A stretch of DNA of 64,000 bases, taken from NCBI GenBank assembly GCA_959347315.1, contig OY365806.1, positions 25,567,516-25,631,515 of the forward strand, written 5' to 3'. Shown here piece by piece: positions 36,801-46,499 of this stretch (position 1 is its first letter; every line of letters starts with the position of its first letter). The notes under the pieces are model-generated. The model did not search any database. It was not told the origin of the DNA and saw nothing but the letters and a program-made list of their open reading frames with translations. The DNA comes from Bimastos eiseni (Eukaryota; Annelida; Clitellata; Crassiclitellata; Lumbricidae). The position numbers and the translations under genes are program-made.

Positions 36801-39164
36801 ATCAATTTGCCCCAAAAATCGATATTAACAACCCTAGTTAAATCCTTTTCTATATAAACAATTAACAGTTAACAATTGACGTTAATTCTATGAACTTTCA
36901 TTCTCCTGAAATACATATCATTCCAACAACCTCACTATCAGCCTTTGACCCTGCCACATTTGACTATATTGCTGACATTATTTACTGTTCATAGTATATG
37001 GTTTTGCTGAGAAGCACCTTCCTATGGCTAAATCTTAAAATAAGACCTATTGTTTTGCCTAGCTATAATCATTGAAAAGCTAGACTGGTTGGTAGCTTAT
37101 CATCCATGGAACAGGAACCTTGACAATGAGTTCAGCACCTTGTTTTGAATGATACCACACTCTGTAACTAGTGCAGAGTATCCCAAATAATAAATACAAG
37201 AAATCATTCGAACATTGGCATACAGCTAATTCAAAGAACATGACAATGGTTATTGGTATATATAAACATAAATTAACATGAAATTTGAACACCTTGCACT
37301 ATAATAAGTAAGCATCAACACAATTTGCAGTTTTCTATGACAAATTATGAGAACATTAGTTTTTATTGATGCACCAATTGCACCATGGTTTCAGCTACAG
37401 TACTTTTCAAACTGTTGATCTTAACTAAAAAGTGTAAAACTAAATAAACATCATATATTTGCAAAGAATTCTTTTTTTTTCAAATTTCTTGTTACAATTT
37501 TGCTTAAGTAGCTATTTTCAGTGGTAAAAACGTTATATTATGATATAACTCATAGGGCATAACCGGAAATCGCCTCAGACATTCGCCTCGGATGAATATT
37601 GGACTATTCGGCAGTATTTGCCTCGGCAAATATTATATTATAGCATATAGCTAAAAATAAATTTTTTGAAAAAAATTATTTTTTTGATAAAATAATATTT
37701 TTCCATCAAATAAATTTAGGACTAATGGACCTACTTATAAGTTATTGATTAATTAAACAAGAACTTAACATTCCATTGAATTTTCTGTAAAATAATGATA
37801 TCAATTTATATATTTTAATTTCTTTTGGTTGCATTCCCCAAATCAGTAATTTCTCACTTGAATTGGCTTCACCCACTTTCCGGTAAACAGTAGTGAGTAA
37901 AGACGTCGCTGATAACTTCATATTTCAAATTTTATAACAAGGTTTTAAATTTTGTTCACAAATAAAGTTATTAAATAATAAATATATTGTTAAAGCCTAG
38001 AGTGCAACAATATGCTATATGAAGGATATTGCTATATACTCTGCATTGACTACAGATTGTTCTCCTTAGCTATGCACGATTGCACGTGGCAGGTTAACTA
38101 CGCTTTGCCTAAGGATGGTACTCACAGAGTCACTGGCCAGATTTGCCGCTACTATTCGGTTTGTACCCGGATCCGGCAAATAGTGCATCCAAACACTCGG
38201 ATTTAGTACTCAGTGGAAATTTCCTCGGTTATGCCCTAATAACTCACAATGGATTGAAATAGCCCAAAAACATCAGAATATGTTGTTGAGGACAGAACAA
38301 GAGTTAAACTATCTGTCATGCAAAGGGTTGATATAATTAATTCTTGACTTACGCAGAGCAGTAAGGCTTGCGATCAAAGCCCTTATAGTTCTTCATATTG
38401 AGAGACATTCCACACTCCCAGCATTTGAAACATCCTTTATGCCACACCTACAATAATCAATTAAATATTTTATTCATCACAATAAATAGATAGGCCATGC
38501 CCCAGTGAACACTGTGCATTCAGTAATGGCAATATTAAGTAGTCAGTGTAGTACTGGTCAGAAAGCCGGATAACTGGAGCATGCAAGTCTGATAATATAT
38601 GCTCAATAAAGTTCAACAGTAAAGCTCATCAGCAACTAAGATATGGCAATAGCTAAAACGATACACAATGTTGTGTCATGAAGCACATGTAAGATTTAGT
38701 ATAGCATATCGATAGCGAACAACTTTACCAGCAAGTGAAATTTAATTTCATTTAGCACAGCGATAGAGTAAGCATATATTAGAAAAATGTGCAAAACCAA
38801 ATGCGCACCCTGATACTGCGAAAGTGCAGTATCAGGGTGCGCGTAAATATATGTATATATATATATATACCGGGTGTCGTGATGGTGACTTAAGATCCTA
38901 AAGGTTAGGCGTAGTGAGGGTCAGGATTAGGGTTAGGGCTGTCATTAGAAAATATGGTACATTCCGCACAGTCGAGGCAGCATATACGCACCCCGATACT
39001 CCACTTTCGCCCATCAAGGTAGTATCGCAGCTGTTTTAACTACCACGATACAGGTGCTATGTAAATCCTAGTAGATGCACGAAGTATATACTAACTTTAT
39101 CAAGGCACTTAAGTTCTTCCAGCGGGTAGACCGGCTTGTCACACTTGGCACAGATTTTTGACAT
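27654..39164 (-). CDS. LASP: LIM and SH3 domain protein (LASP family), ten coding exons
   Basis: Minus-strand exons 39164-39096, 38447-38353, 35115-35031, 34374-34270, 32519-32345, 31840-31706, 31213-31067, 29285-29088, 28471-28257 and 27833-27654 join in phase to about 467 residues. Residues 5-56 form one LIM domain with complete zinc ligands (C5, C8, H26, C29, C32, C35, C53, H56). Residues about 60-190 are nebulin-type repeats ([40 protein letters not shown]). A linker follows with [12 protein letters not shown] and a glutamine-rich exon; residues 410-467 are an SH3 domain ([27 protein letters not shown]). LASP proteins bind F-actin through the repeats and partners such as zyxin or palladin through SH3 at focal adhesions. 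Vertebrate LASP1 is 261 residues, so the linker here is long, as in insect Lasp. Several introns hold transposons. Confidence 0.93.
28257..28471 (-). CDS. LASP: LASP coding exon 9 (glutamine-rich)
   Basis: About 37 of 71 residues are Gln in runs of two to seven, then [22 protein letters not shown] and CAA codons alternate, so the tract is not one pure CAG array. Acceptor gattacag, donor GCA|GTGAGT. Vertebrate LASP1 has a much shorter Gln/Pro stretch here. Confidence 0.85.
28640..28965. repeat. Degenerate minisatellite in LASP intron 8
   Basis: Diverged units of about 30 bases around GGTTAGAATTCAGGGTGGCA, running up to the exon 8 region. Confidence 0.5.
29088..29285 (-). CDS. LASP: LASP coding exon 8 (linker)
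   Basis: Encodes [20 protein letters not shown] and onward to [10 protein letters not shown]. Acceptor attttag; the only phase-compatible donor I see is the weak GAAG|GTTCTG, so the 3' boundary is less sure than the body. Confidence 0.72.
29870..29935 (-). repeat. Dispersed repeat, CAGCGCCCACAAAAGC family
   Basis: Reverse strand CAGCGCCCACAAAAGCCACG followed by ACCAGCTTATTCAC matches 45228-45290 on the plus strand; a third partial copy (TCGCGGGAACCA..ATTCACA) is near 60892. The reading SQRPQKxRxGxQLIH is shared by two copies. Confidence 0.5.
29908..30409 (+). other. Unidentified open stretch in LASP intron 7
   Basis: Two overlapping plus-strand frames of 102 and 100 codons, the second ending [20 protein letters not shown] plus QFESRSNQ. 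The helical, charged end looks protein-like. No recognisable family, splice partners or termini. A retro-pseudogene or transposon remnant is possible. Confidence 0.25.
31067..31213 (-). CDS. LASP: LASP coding exon 7 ([12 protein letters not shown] motif)
   Basis: Encodes [20 protein letters not shown] and onward. The (K/R)xGSISDYDP motif recurs in invertebrate Lasp and LIM-nebulette linkers. Acceptor ttctgcag, donor CAT|GTAAGT, phase 1 in and out. Confidence 0.85.
31706..31840 (-). CDS. LASP: LASP coding exon 6 (linker)
   Basis: Encodes [20 protein letters not shown] and on to SVTYCADGK, low-complexity Ser/Pro/Gly linker. Phase 1 in (CCT across the junction) and phase 1 out at AAAG|GTAAAG. 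Confidence 0.75.
32345..32519 (-). CDS. LASP: LASP coding exon 5 (second and partial third nebulin repeats)
   Basis: Encodes [20 protein letters not shown], then [16 protein letters not shown], then a partial module [20 protein letters not shown]. Acceptor actacag, donor CAAC|GTAAGG, phase 1 out. Confidence 0.9.
32990..33423 (+). pseudogene. LINE 3' end, truncated, with TGAA tail
   Basis: [20 protein letters not shown], and a later frame reading [10 protein letters not shown], match the GxAPxYLxDL and AAPxLWNxLP blocks of CR1/L2 LINE C-termini. It ends GGGAACGCTCCTGAGTAG...GGGGCGCTATATAAAT(TGAA)n. Antisense in LASP intron 4. Confidence 0.65.
34270..34374 (-). CDS. LASP: LASP coding exon 4 (one nebulin repeat)
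   Basis: Exactly 35 codons, one nebulin module: [20 protein letters not shown] then [15 protein letters not shown]. The donor ATG|GTAGCT is weak, but the 35-residue length fits the module size. Confidence 0.88.
35031..35115 (-). CDS. LASP: LASP coding exon 3 (LIM end, first nebulin segment)
   Basis: Completes the LIM domain with AHYP and enters the repeats with [20 protein letters not shown], matching LASP1 HYPKQSFTMVADTPE. Acceptor gcttttag, donor CAG|GTGAGT. Confidence 0.9.
35614..35832 (-). other. Unidentified open frame in LASP intron 2
   Basis: 72 codons, [20 protein letters not shown] and onward. Composition is plausible for protein but nothing is recognised and no splice sites fit LASP. 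Confidence 0.18.
36160..36836. mobile_element. hAT-type MITE, family D
   Basis: 677 bp, ends TAGTGATGTAAAACGATAAC and, reversed, TAGGGTTGTTAATATCGATT, perfect duplication GTTAAATC (36152-36159, 36837-36844). Subterminal CGATAA/TTATCG motifs recur inside. In LASP intron 2. Confidence 0.83.
37553..38238. mobile_element. hAT-type MITE, family B copy 2
   Basis: 686 bp with inverted ends TAGGGCATAACCGGAAAT and TAGGGCATAACCGAGGAAAT. Perfect 8-bp duplication ATAACTCA at 37545-37552 and 38239-38246. Inserted in LASP intron 2, opposite orientation to the copy at 9907. Confidence 0.88.
38353..38447 (-). CDS. LASP: LASP coding exon 2 (second half of LIM)
   Basis: Encodes [20 protein letters not shown] followed by [11 protein letters not shown]. 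The NMKNYKG string is diagnostic of LASP/nebulette. Acceptor ttgtag, donor GC|GTAAGT, phase 2 out. Confidence 0.92.
38803..38842. repeat. Perfect 17-bp inverted repeat (hairpin)
   Basis: GCGCACCCTGATACTGC, six-base loop GAAAGT, and its exact complement. A related ACGCACCCCGATACTCCACT lies near 38980-39000, with GATTAGGGTTAGGG between, so this may be one end of an unrecognised element in LASP intron 1. Confidence 0.6.
39096..39164 (-). CDS. LASP: LASP coding exon 1 (first half of LIM)
   Basis: Starts at the ATG complementary to 39162-39164 and encodes [20 protein letters not shown] plus LDK, then GTTAGT. Start and CxxC spacing match LASP1 (MNPNCARCGK...). Confidence 0.9.
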
Positions 39165-39295
39165 TACGACAAGAATCCTTAAACTAGCGAAAAAGAATAC
39201 AATAACGTCGATAAATAAATTCGCTTCACGAATATCTTCTATAATGAGATTTGAAAGTAAGTGACTTTTGCTGCAGTTTTGATAAAAAGATAACA

Positions 39296-39308
39296 ACAAG
39301 ATGGCGGA
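39296..39308. promoter_or_regulatory. YY1-like motif upstream of LASP
   Basis: CAAGATGGCGG on the plus strand lies about 135 bases upstream of the LASP ATG. AAGATGGCGGC is the classic YY1 site of TATA-less animal promoters. No TATA box is visible nearby. Confidence 0.35.
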
Positions 39309-39928
39309 CCGTTGCTATGGATAGCACAGTCATTTAGCTAATTTGCGGAGAAGCAAATTTTACCATACCCTTAGATTCTGTCTTGGATTTGAATCGGATG
39401 TTTGGAAATTCATTGAATTCCTGAGTTGTGCTTGTTTTGAAAAGTATAAAAACGTCAAAATATAACATTACATTATTTGGTCTCTATTAAGCTGAAGCGT
39501 TATAGATCGAAATTTTGAAAATGATAAAATATTGACGAACAAAAATTAAATTGAGGGTGCTTTGAGGGCTGTCTGTTACGAAGGCATTGTTGTTGTCAAA
39601 GGCGACTGATGACGAAGGATGAAGAAATGCGAATTCAGCCACTTGAGAGCAACTGCATGTAGGCCTATAGGCCTAACTGAAGGCTGGAAAGTGATGACCA
39701 ACGGACCTGTGAATAGATTGCGGCTGTTGAACTCAATTAAAAACAAGGATTTTACGGGTTTTATTTAAAAATCCTCTTGAATAAAATGTTATGATTTTTA
39801 TATTTCGTACACTTCAGAGTAAACACTTCTAAAATAATTTCATTTGTCTATGTTCATATGGTATTGTTCGTTCACTGGATTCGTTAGAAAGATGGAGTGT
39901 AGGCTATGGGGACGCATTCGTTATTATA

Positions 39929-40030
39929 GGGGCCATCCATAAATGACGTCACGCGCCGGGGAGGTGGTCACACATTTGTGACGATGTGTGACGAGGGTAG
40001 GGTCTAAGAAATGTGACGCCACATCATCGC
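39929..40030 (+). mobile_element. One-ended copy of the GGGGCC..CATAAATGAC transposon
   Basis: GGGGCCATCCATAAATGACG and the following CACGCG match the left end of the 4961-5634 element, as does CACACATTTGTGACGATG. No right end is visible, so this is a truncated copy. Confidence 0.6.
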
Positions 40031-40475
40031 ATTAACCATTAAAATCGGCCTACGTAATTTATTAAAAAACCTTTACTCAATTTAACAAGTTCCACTTAAT
40101 TAACAGTAGAGCTTTGGGCCTATAGGTAGTACCACGATTTAACAACACTAGGCCTAAATGTAATCATTATTATTGCATTCTTAATTTCTGGATTACTCGG
40201 TCACCTCGGTGTCGATTTTCGGGTTTTGGAAGTGAGGCAGCCATTTTGTAACACACAATTAAGCAGGAGTCAATTAATTCCGCCATCGCGCACGGGTCAT
40301 AGAGAGTCGCACTGCACGTCGATCGGCAACGTGAACTAATGGTCGTAATCACAACGAAGAAATGGAGATATAGATCGGATAGACGAAGAGGAGCTGGATC
40401 TGCATTAAAGAATGTCCATTGAACAGGATGATGGGATTCGAATAAGCTCTCCCTATTTATTCCAATGCCTAAAAG

Positions 40476-40956
40476 AAGTGTTGTATGCAAGACTTCAAAC
40501 TTCAAGACCAAGACGAGACCGAGGCAGTGAGGCGCCGAGAGCGAGACCGGAACAGTGAGGTACCAAGACCGAGACCGAGACACTAGGTTCAAGACAGTAC
40601 GAGACAGTAAAAGACAAGTGATCCTATATAAAACGCTGTAGAATGCTAATGTATCAGTTTTCGGGAATAATGCTTATTTGTACTTTCAATTTGAAACTTA
40701 TCATGTATATAGTACAAATTCCTGAGAACAGTTTTTATATTGCCGCAAGATTTTAAGACAGTACACGCGAAACTTATCGAGACCTTTTGTTCAAGACAGA
40801 ACAAGACATTCACTTCAAGACAGTTTCTAAAAATTCGAGACACTACCTCGAGACCGAGACCGAGACAGCAGGCTTCCGAGACCGAGACCGAGACACTAAA
40901 AAAGTGTCTCGAGACGTCTCGAGACCAAGACACTGTCTCGAGACCATACAACTCTG
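40476..40956. mobile_element. hAT-type MITE rich in GAGACC repeats
   Basis: 481 bp, ends (C/A)AGTGTTGTATG and, reversed, CAGAGTTGTATGG. Flanks CCTAAAAG and CCTATAAG (7 of 8). Interior is packed with AAGACC/GAGACC units and CTCGAGAC palindromes. Confidence 0.75.
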
Positions 40957-41211
40957 CCTATAAGGGTCATTTTGCTTCTCTGTGGGAGAATGGAGAAGCA
41001 TAAGGTTTAAATCATTTCAGTATTCAGTGTAAAAATCACTCAGTTTCGAGAAATATATCTACGGGCCCTAAGCAGCAATTTGACAACAGTCTATCACTGC
41101 TAGTTTGGAATGATTGAAGAAAAATGGTTTATCTGATTTGCTATAAGCCAATTAATGTAGGCTATAAAAGAGAAACAGAATTGATTCAGTGCATAATAAG
41201 ATGTTTACAGC

Positions 41212-41407
41212 CAGGGGCGCAACCAGAAACATTTCCTGGCCGGCTTGCTCAATGCTCATACTGCAAGTGTCGAAGGCGTACAAGCTGATAGCATCACTAC
41301 CACCCTCCTTCAAAACAGGCACAACTCATCGGACTTGGATCAATTGTGAGTCGACTTTTTCATCCAGAGGGTGTTGGCACTCCCAGCACCCCTCTAGTTG
41401 CGCCTTG
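41212..41407. mobile_element. hAT-type MITE with degraded target duplication
   Basis: Inverted ends CAGGGGCGCAACCAG / CAAGGCGCAACTAGAG resemble the other hAT ends. The flanks TTTACAGC and TAAACAGG match at only five of eight positions, so this call rests mostly on the termini. Confidence 0.5.
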
Positions 41408-41822
41408 TAAACAGGCCTACTCAGTAGTAGGCCTATTCACAGTCACAGGATCGATGCATGTGAACTGTATTAATGGCAAAAAGAACTACATGTAGGCCCG
41501 CATATGTCATAACTGTGATTCAGATCATTGAGATTGATAAAAGATCGATCTGAATTGACATTAATGATTTTTTCGCTAAAACGTACAACACAATGAAAGT
41601 CAAAGTAGGCCAAGGCTATGTTTTAGATTAAATGCAGGTTTTGCAACACAATCCTCAATTCAAAGTTTTGTTACAACTTACCCCATTCTATGCTGCAACC
41701 AAACCTGGAACTAATATGGGAGGGATAAGAAGCGGCAACGTGGCAGCCAATCAGCGATCGTCTTTTCTGACAATGTCAGGCGATGTCTGTGATCGGCTAT
41801 GTAATGAATAAATTGACATCCG

Positions 41823-42179
41823 TAGTGGCGGCGCTGGCCTTGAAAATATGGTACGCAATTTTAAACTGTAATTTAAAAGCAAAATGATAACAGATCGTTT
41901 TTAAACAGGAAATGTTCAATTATCGTCTCCTATGGAAAACGGGTAATATATATTAGTCATTGTGAGCCTAGAAAACATCAATTTACCGTAACTTAAATTG
42001 ACATTAATTAAGTAAGTATGTTCTGACGATATTGAAAATTTCATTCCATTTACACATAATTTGGTTAAATATTTTAATTTATTTTATTTCATTAAAGATT
42101 GATGTTGAAATATTTTTGGTGACTTGTTATCTCATTTGGGACGCAATTGCGTATTTGCGTTCATGCAGCGCCGCCATTA
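41823..42179. mobile_element. hAT-type MITE, 357 bp
   Basis: Inverted ends TAGTGGCGGCGCTG / TAATGGCGGCGCTG, flanks GACATCCG and GACATCCA (7 of 8). Ends 36 bases before a solo LTR. Confidence 0.78.
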
Positions 42180-42215
42180 GACATCCAGGTATTAAAAGAG
42201 TAAATTTGAACGTAT

Positions 42216-43090
42216 TGTAACGGAACGGGGCCTATTCGACAGTGACCAGGATGACGACTTGCAGCCCCGTCCGATATGGGGGTAGTTCGAGTTGCAGTCC
42301 GCTGAGTAAGGCTTCAGTGGTTTGCTGAAGACTAACCATTTAAGGTTTAAATAGCTCCCTTCTGGATGACGCTTGGAATAAGACACGCTTGTTCGATAAT
42401 CCTCTTTTAATGTACAACGGAAAACAATACTTATGTAGCGCCGATTCGGAAACAGTCCGTATCTCGCTCCTCAATACGCCCTACGTCGATAACTAACGAG
42501 TAGCTGCAACGCTGCGTCAGTGGCTGACGGCGATTACTATGCTACGTCAATGGCTGACGGCGACTATCGCAAATCTACGACGACTATATCTACGACGACT
42601 ATCGCAAGCCACGACGACTATTCGGGCTTCCTAGGCGCCGAGACTGCAAGGTCGAAGCCGAATCTACAAGGCTCCCCGATGACGATCTCCAGACGACGAC
42701 GATTCCCAGGCGACGACGACGATTCATCATTATTGTTCCCGATCTTTCAGGCGAACTCCTTTTATACTAATTTGGTGTAGATAGTAGATGATACACAGTA
42801 GATAGGAGACAGTAGACAGTAGAGACTACACAGTAGATTGTAAATAATACACAGTAGATAGGATACAGTAGATAGTAGATATCTACAGTAGATAGTAGAT
42901 AGACTACAATAGATAAGATACAGTAGATAGTAGATATCTACAGTAGATGGTAGATAGACTACAGTAGATAGTAGATAAGCGTCTACAGCAGGTAGATACC
43001 ACAGTAGAAAGAACACAGTAGACAGGTGCACACAACAGGCAGACACTACAGCAGGCCGACACCAGGTAGGCGTACCTCTGAACCGTTACA
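42216..43090. mobile_element. Solo LTR of an LTR retrotransposon, 875 bp
   Basis: Starts TGTAACGG and ends CCGTTACA (TG...CA with perfect 8-bp inverted termini), flanked by the direct 4-bp repeat GTAT (42212-42215, 43091-43094). No gag/pol or second LTR. It contains GACGGCGA/ACGACGACTA repeats (42520-42730) and an ACAGTAGATAGTAGAT array (42779-43030). Confidence 0.72.
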
Positions 43091-43715
43091 GTATTATCAC
43101 CAAAAAGATCATCTAAAATAATGCCAATTCAGTCAAAAAATCTTCTTTTGAACACGTGTTATTTTAACTTATTTGTATTGCAATGGGCCACGGCCCCTCT
43201 GGCCTCCTCTGTGGAGCCGCCACTGCGTAAGCCAACGCCAAGAATCAGTTGCTTGTATGAAGATCGAGTTAATTCATTTTGATACACAGAGTATAATTGA
43301 GGAGGACGCGGAATCACTGCATTTCAATATAGTTAAAGTCATATTTCAGAGTTCATCCTCGTCGGATATCTTCCCAGTGACAATTGCTCTACACCGTGTA
43401 TTCAGTTCATTACTGAAGTCATAACATAAGCTAGGTCATATAAAAATTATAGGCCGTCGTAGACTAACCTTTCATAATTGAAGTCATAACAGGTAGTCAT
43501 AACAGGTAGTCTAATAGACCTATAGCGTGGGCCTATACATTTCATATAGGCCCATAATTTAAGTCAGCGAAGTAGGCCTACGTATCAAAATTTTCATGCA
43601 CAGTATGCCTAAATAATAGGCTAGGTTCCATTTAGTATGTTCGGGCCAGCATGTTACCATATAGTCCTTATTATCTGACATGTACTCCATGTAGGCCTAT
43701 ATATAGGCCGGTAGC

Positions 43716-44186
43716 AGGACATTACCTCCCGGATATTACCCCATGCCATTACCCCCTGCCATTACCCACCGTAGGATATTAACCCCCTGCCTTTACCCTC
43801 TGTCATTACTCCTCTGCCTCTTTTCCACAATTAAACTATGAACACGAATTTTATTAGATGCATTCTTATAAATAAGTAGCGAATTATAAGAACAATGTCA
43901 ACAATTAAACTATGAACACGAATTTATTGCATCATTATTAGTCATCATGTAATAAAACGAAATCAGTATAGGCTCACAATTAAGAAACAGAAAACAAATC
44001 GATGACACATACTATTCAGAGGTGAATGGAAGAAGTTAAATACAAAGGAATAATTCCTGTGGTTAATGGCAGGGGGTAATGGCAGGGGGGGTAATATCCT
44101 ACAGGGGTAATGGCAGAGGGTAATGGCAGGGGGTAATATCCTACAGGGGGTAATGGCAGGGGGTAATATCCTGGGGGTAATGTCCT
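43716..44186. mobile_element. Palindromic element with minisatellite-like inverted ends
   Basis: Left AGGACATTACCTCCCGGATA and right (reversed) AGGACATTACCCCCAGGATA start two arms of about 100 bases made of GGTAATGGCAGGG-type units. The centre carries a 72-bp-spaced direct duplication of TTAAACTATGAACACGAATT. No target duplication seen. Confidence 0.55.
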
Positions 44187-44208
44187 AGACCCATACAGGC
44201 CTAGGCAT

Positions 44209-44520
44209 TCTGGCAAGGTTTATACTTGGTACGCATTTGCATATTTTTACAGCTATTGACTTTAAATCTTCGCAGTTTACTCGTGGAATGAATGGACGGA
44301 TTGGGAGATATAGGCCTACGTTTGCAGTCAATCAGGTCGGTATGTATTTTGTACGCATTTGCACACTTTTAGACCTATTGACTCGAAACCTTCGCCGTTC
44401 GCTCGGAGGACATCTCGGACATTCAGTGGAGGGGCTGGTGAAGTCCGCGGCCGCCGTCTTCCTCCTCTCCAGGGCCAAAGGCCTGTCTCAACCCGGGCGA
44501 ACGCCGGGTGCCACAGCTAA
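44209..44520 (+). mobile_element. Helitron-like element, 3' terminus
   Basis: The 3' end has the Helitron layout: perfect hairpin ACCCGG-GCGAACG-CCGGGT (44491-44509), seven bases, then CTAA followed by T. Two diverged copies of TACGCATTTGCA...TATTGACT...TTCGC lie at about 44230 and 44350. The 5' end is a guess. Confidence 0.45.
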
Positions 44521-44689
44521 TTTATAATAAAGATATGACATTCTTTGATAATAATTGACAAAGAATGAGATTGAATAAAAGCTATGTAAAAAGCATTGAA
44601 TGTAATAAATGCTTATTTGCATCTAAGCTTTGTATTGTATATCATGCATTTTCTCAATTGTGAAGTAGGCCATTGTGAACTCCTAGTTC

Positions 44690-44880
44690 CATGTACACAC
44701 ACAAACTGTGGTATGGAATGGACTCTCATTATCGATCATTACTTAGATGCGTTTTATAGCAGCCTTCAGACCCTTCTTTTCACCTTGAGTTTGATCTAAG
44801 CGCTCCTGAGTATAGGCCCTAGTCATCTGAAAAGACGCAGTATGAATCTTCGTGATGAATGAATAATTAATTGATCGAAT
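44690..44880 (+). pseudogene. LINE 3' end fragment
   Basis: WTLIIDHYLDAFYSSLQTLL plus FTLSL fits the LINE tail WNxLPxxI...DxFKxxLKTxLF, followed by GCGCTCCTGAGTA and TGAATGAAT. Confidence 0.5.
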
Positions 44881-45227
44881 TTTCAGACGTGCATAGAAAC
44901 TTAGCTGAAAGGTCGCTGGGTATTATAGGCCTTTGCGTAGAGCCCACTGTGCTATAGTGAACAAGACGGCTCTTCTGATTAGTTTCATTTTTGTAATTTA
45001 TGACATTTTACATCGTTTAGCCTGGCGCTTACATGTATACATACACACCTAACTAGTTTTCATGTACAGTTCTTATAAAGTTCCAATAAATAACCTAGAC
45101 TAGACAGGAATCGATGGCGCTGATGAACGAATGCGGGGTCGATAAATTGTTAAAGCTATGGTGGAATGTACAAGTATAGGAAAATGAATGGTAATCGTAA
45201 GCCTAATCGTAATCCCAGAATTTCTGC

Positions 45228-45300
45228 AGCGCCCACAAAAGCGAAGTCGCGGGAACCAGCTTATTCACAGGCGCTTAATCAAAACAGAATCAAAATTCAG
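45228..45300 (+). repeat. Dispersed repeat, CAGCGCCCACAAAAGC family
   Basis: CAGCGCCCACAAAAGCGAAG then GGGAACCAGCTTATTCACAG, about 75% like the 29870-29935 copy reversed. Could be LINE-derived; the host element is not identified. Confidence 0.5.
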
Positions 45301-45877
45301 AGTGTCAGACAGACGGCTAAGGCGGATGGTGTTTCGAGTTGAAACGTATGGTATACCGTCCTATCAAATATTCCCGTTTCTTTGAATTTTTTGTCTCTCC
45401 ATATCCTTCCATAAATGAAGGGATGGGGAATAAAGAATGTAGCCTATCTTGTTCATTTCATAAAGTTGTGTTTGTTAATTTAACATGTATCATGTTGTCC
45501 AATGTAGACATACGTTTAATGAATCAAAACAAACACCTACAAAATTGTACGTATTTGAGATAATATATTTAATTTATCATTTTAGCTTCAGTAATAATTT
45601 TAAAGTATAAGTTTTAAATTTCCCGACACATCGTTGATCTTAAGCCGTGTTGCCGAATTGTATTACCTGAGTCCATTTTACAAATCTACCATTCGTGGCA
45701 TCGGCTGCTGTTTAAATCTTAGGCCTGAATGATGTGGCGATATCTTGTTCGCCTCTACGAACATGCTTTCCATACATTGCGGAGCTCTTCTCTCTCACTA
45801 GGATTTGATGTAGGTACTAGTGATTGGTTAAGTCGCAGGGCTTTTCCTATCCAGAACACTAGACCTATAATTAATTG

Positions 45878-46235
45878 ATGTCAATTTGGCCTCGGGCTCC
45901 ACTTAGGTCCCAAGTAGGCAACCCACAAATGGCCGCGGGTTCTAACTTGAACCAAAGTTGGTAGCCCACAAATAAGCCCATGTTGGCTCTAGATGGGCCC
46001 CACGTTCGAGGCCCATATGGGCTTCCAATATGGGCCCCACGTCGGCAGTCCATCTGGACTCGATGTCAATTTGGCCGCGAACTCCACTTAGGTCCCAAGT
46101 GGGTCGCCCAAAAATGAGCTTACGAGGACTAAAAATGGGCCCCACGTGTGACACCCACATGGGCTACCAATATTGGCCCCATGTTGGCAGCCCATCTGAG
46201 CTCGATGTAAATTTGGCCGCGGGTTCTACCTTGCA
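45878..46235. repeat. Tandem repeat, two-plus units of 140-185 bp
   Basis: GATGTCAATTTGGCCNCG recurs at about 45878, 46062 and 46204. Between copies are ACTTAGGTCCCAAGT, GGGCCCCACGT and CATATGGGCTTCCAATA-type words. Units are diverged. Confidence 0.6.
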
Positions 46236-46499
46236 AGTGTCCAGACACAAGTATGCATAGCAGGGTAGAGCTCATTTCTGAAGTTGACACTCTTGTGTTT
46301 TTCCTATCCTTAACAAGTATTATTCAGTCAAAATAGGATTGCTCTTGATAAAAATCTAGAAACAGCTCAACGATCACAATCTGCAAACTTCTAAAGCCAC
46401 TCAAAGCCACCAGAGTACAAGCATATTCGCTAGCTTTGCATCAGGACAAAGAAGTTTCCCGGTTTCCAGAAAAAAGGGGCAGCTAATAAGACAGGTGTA

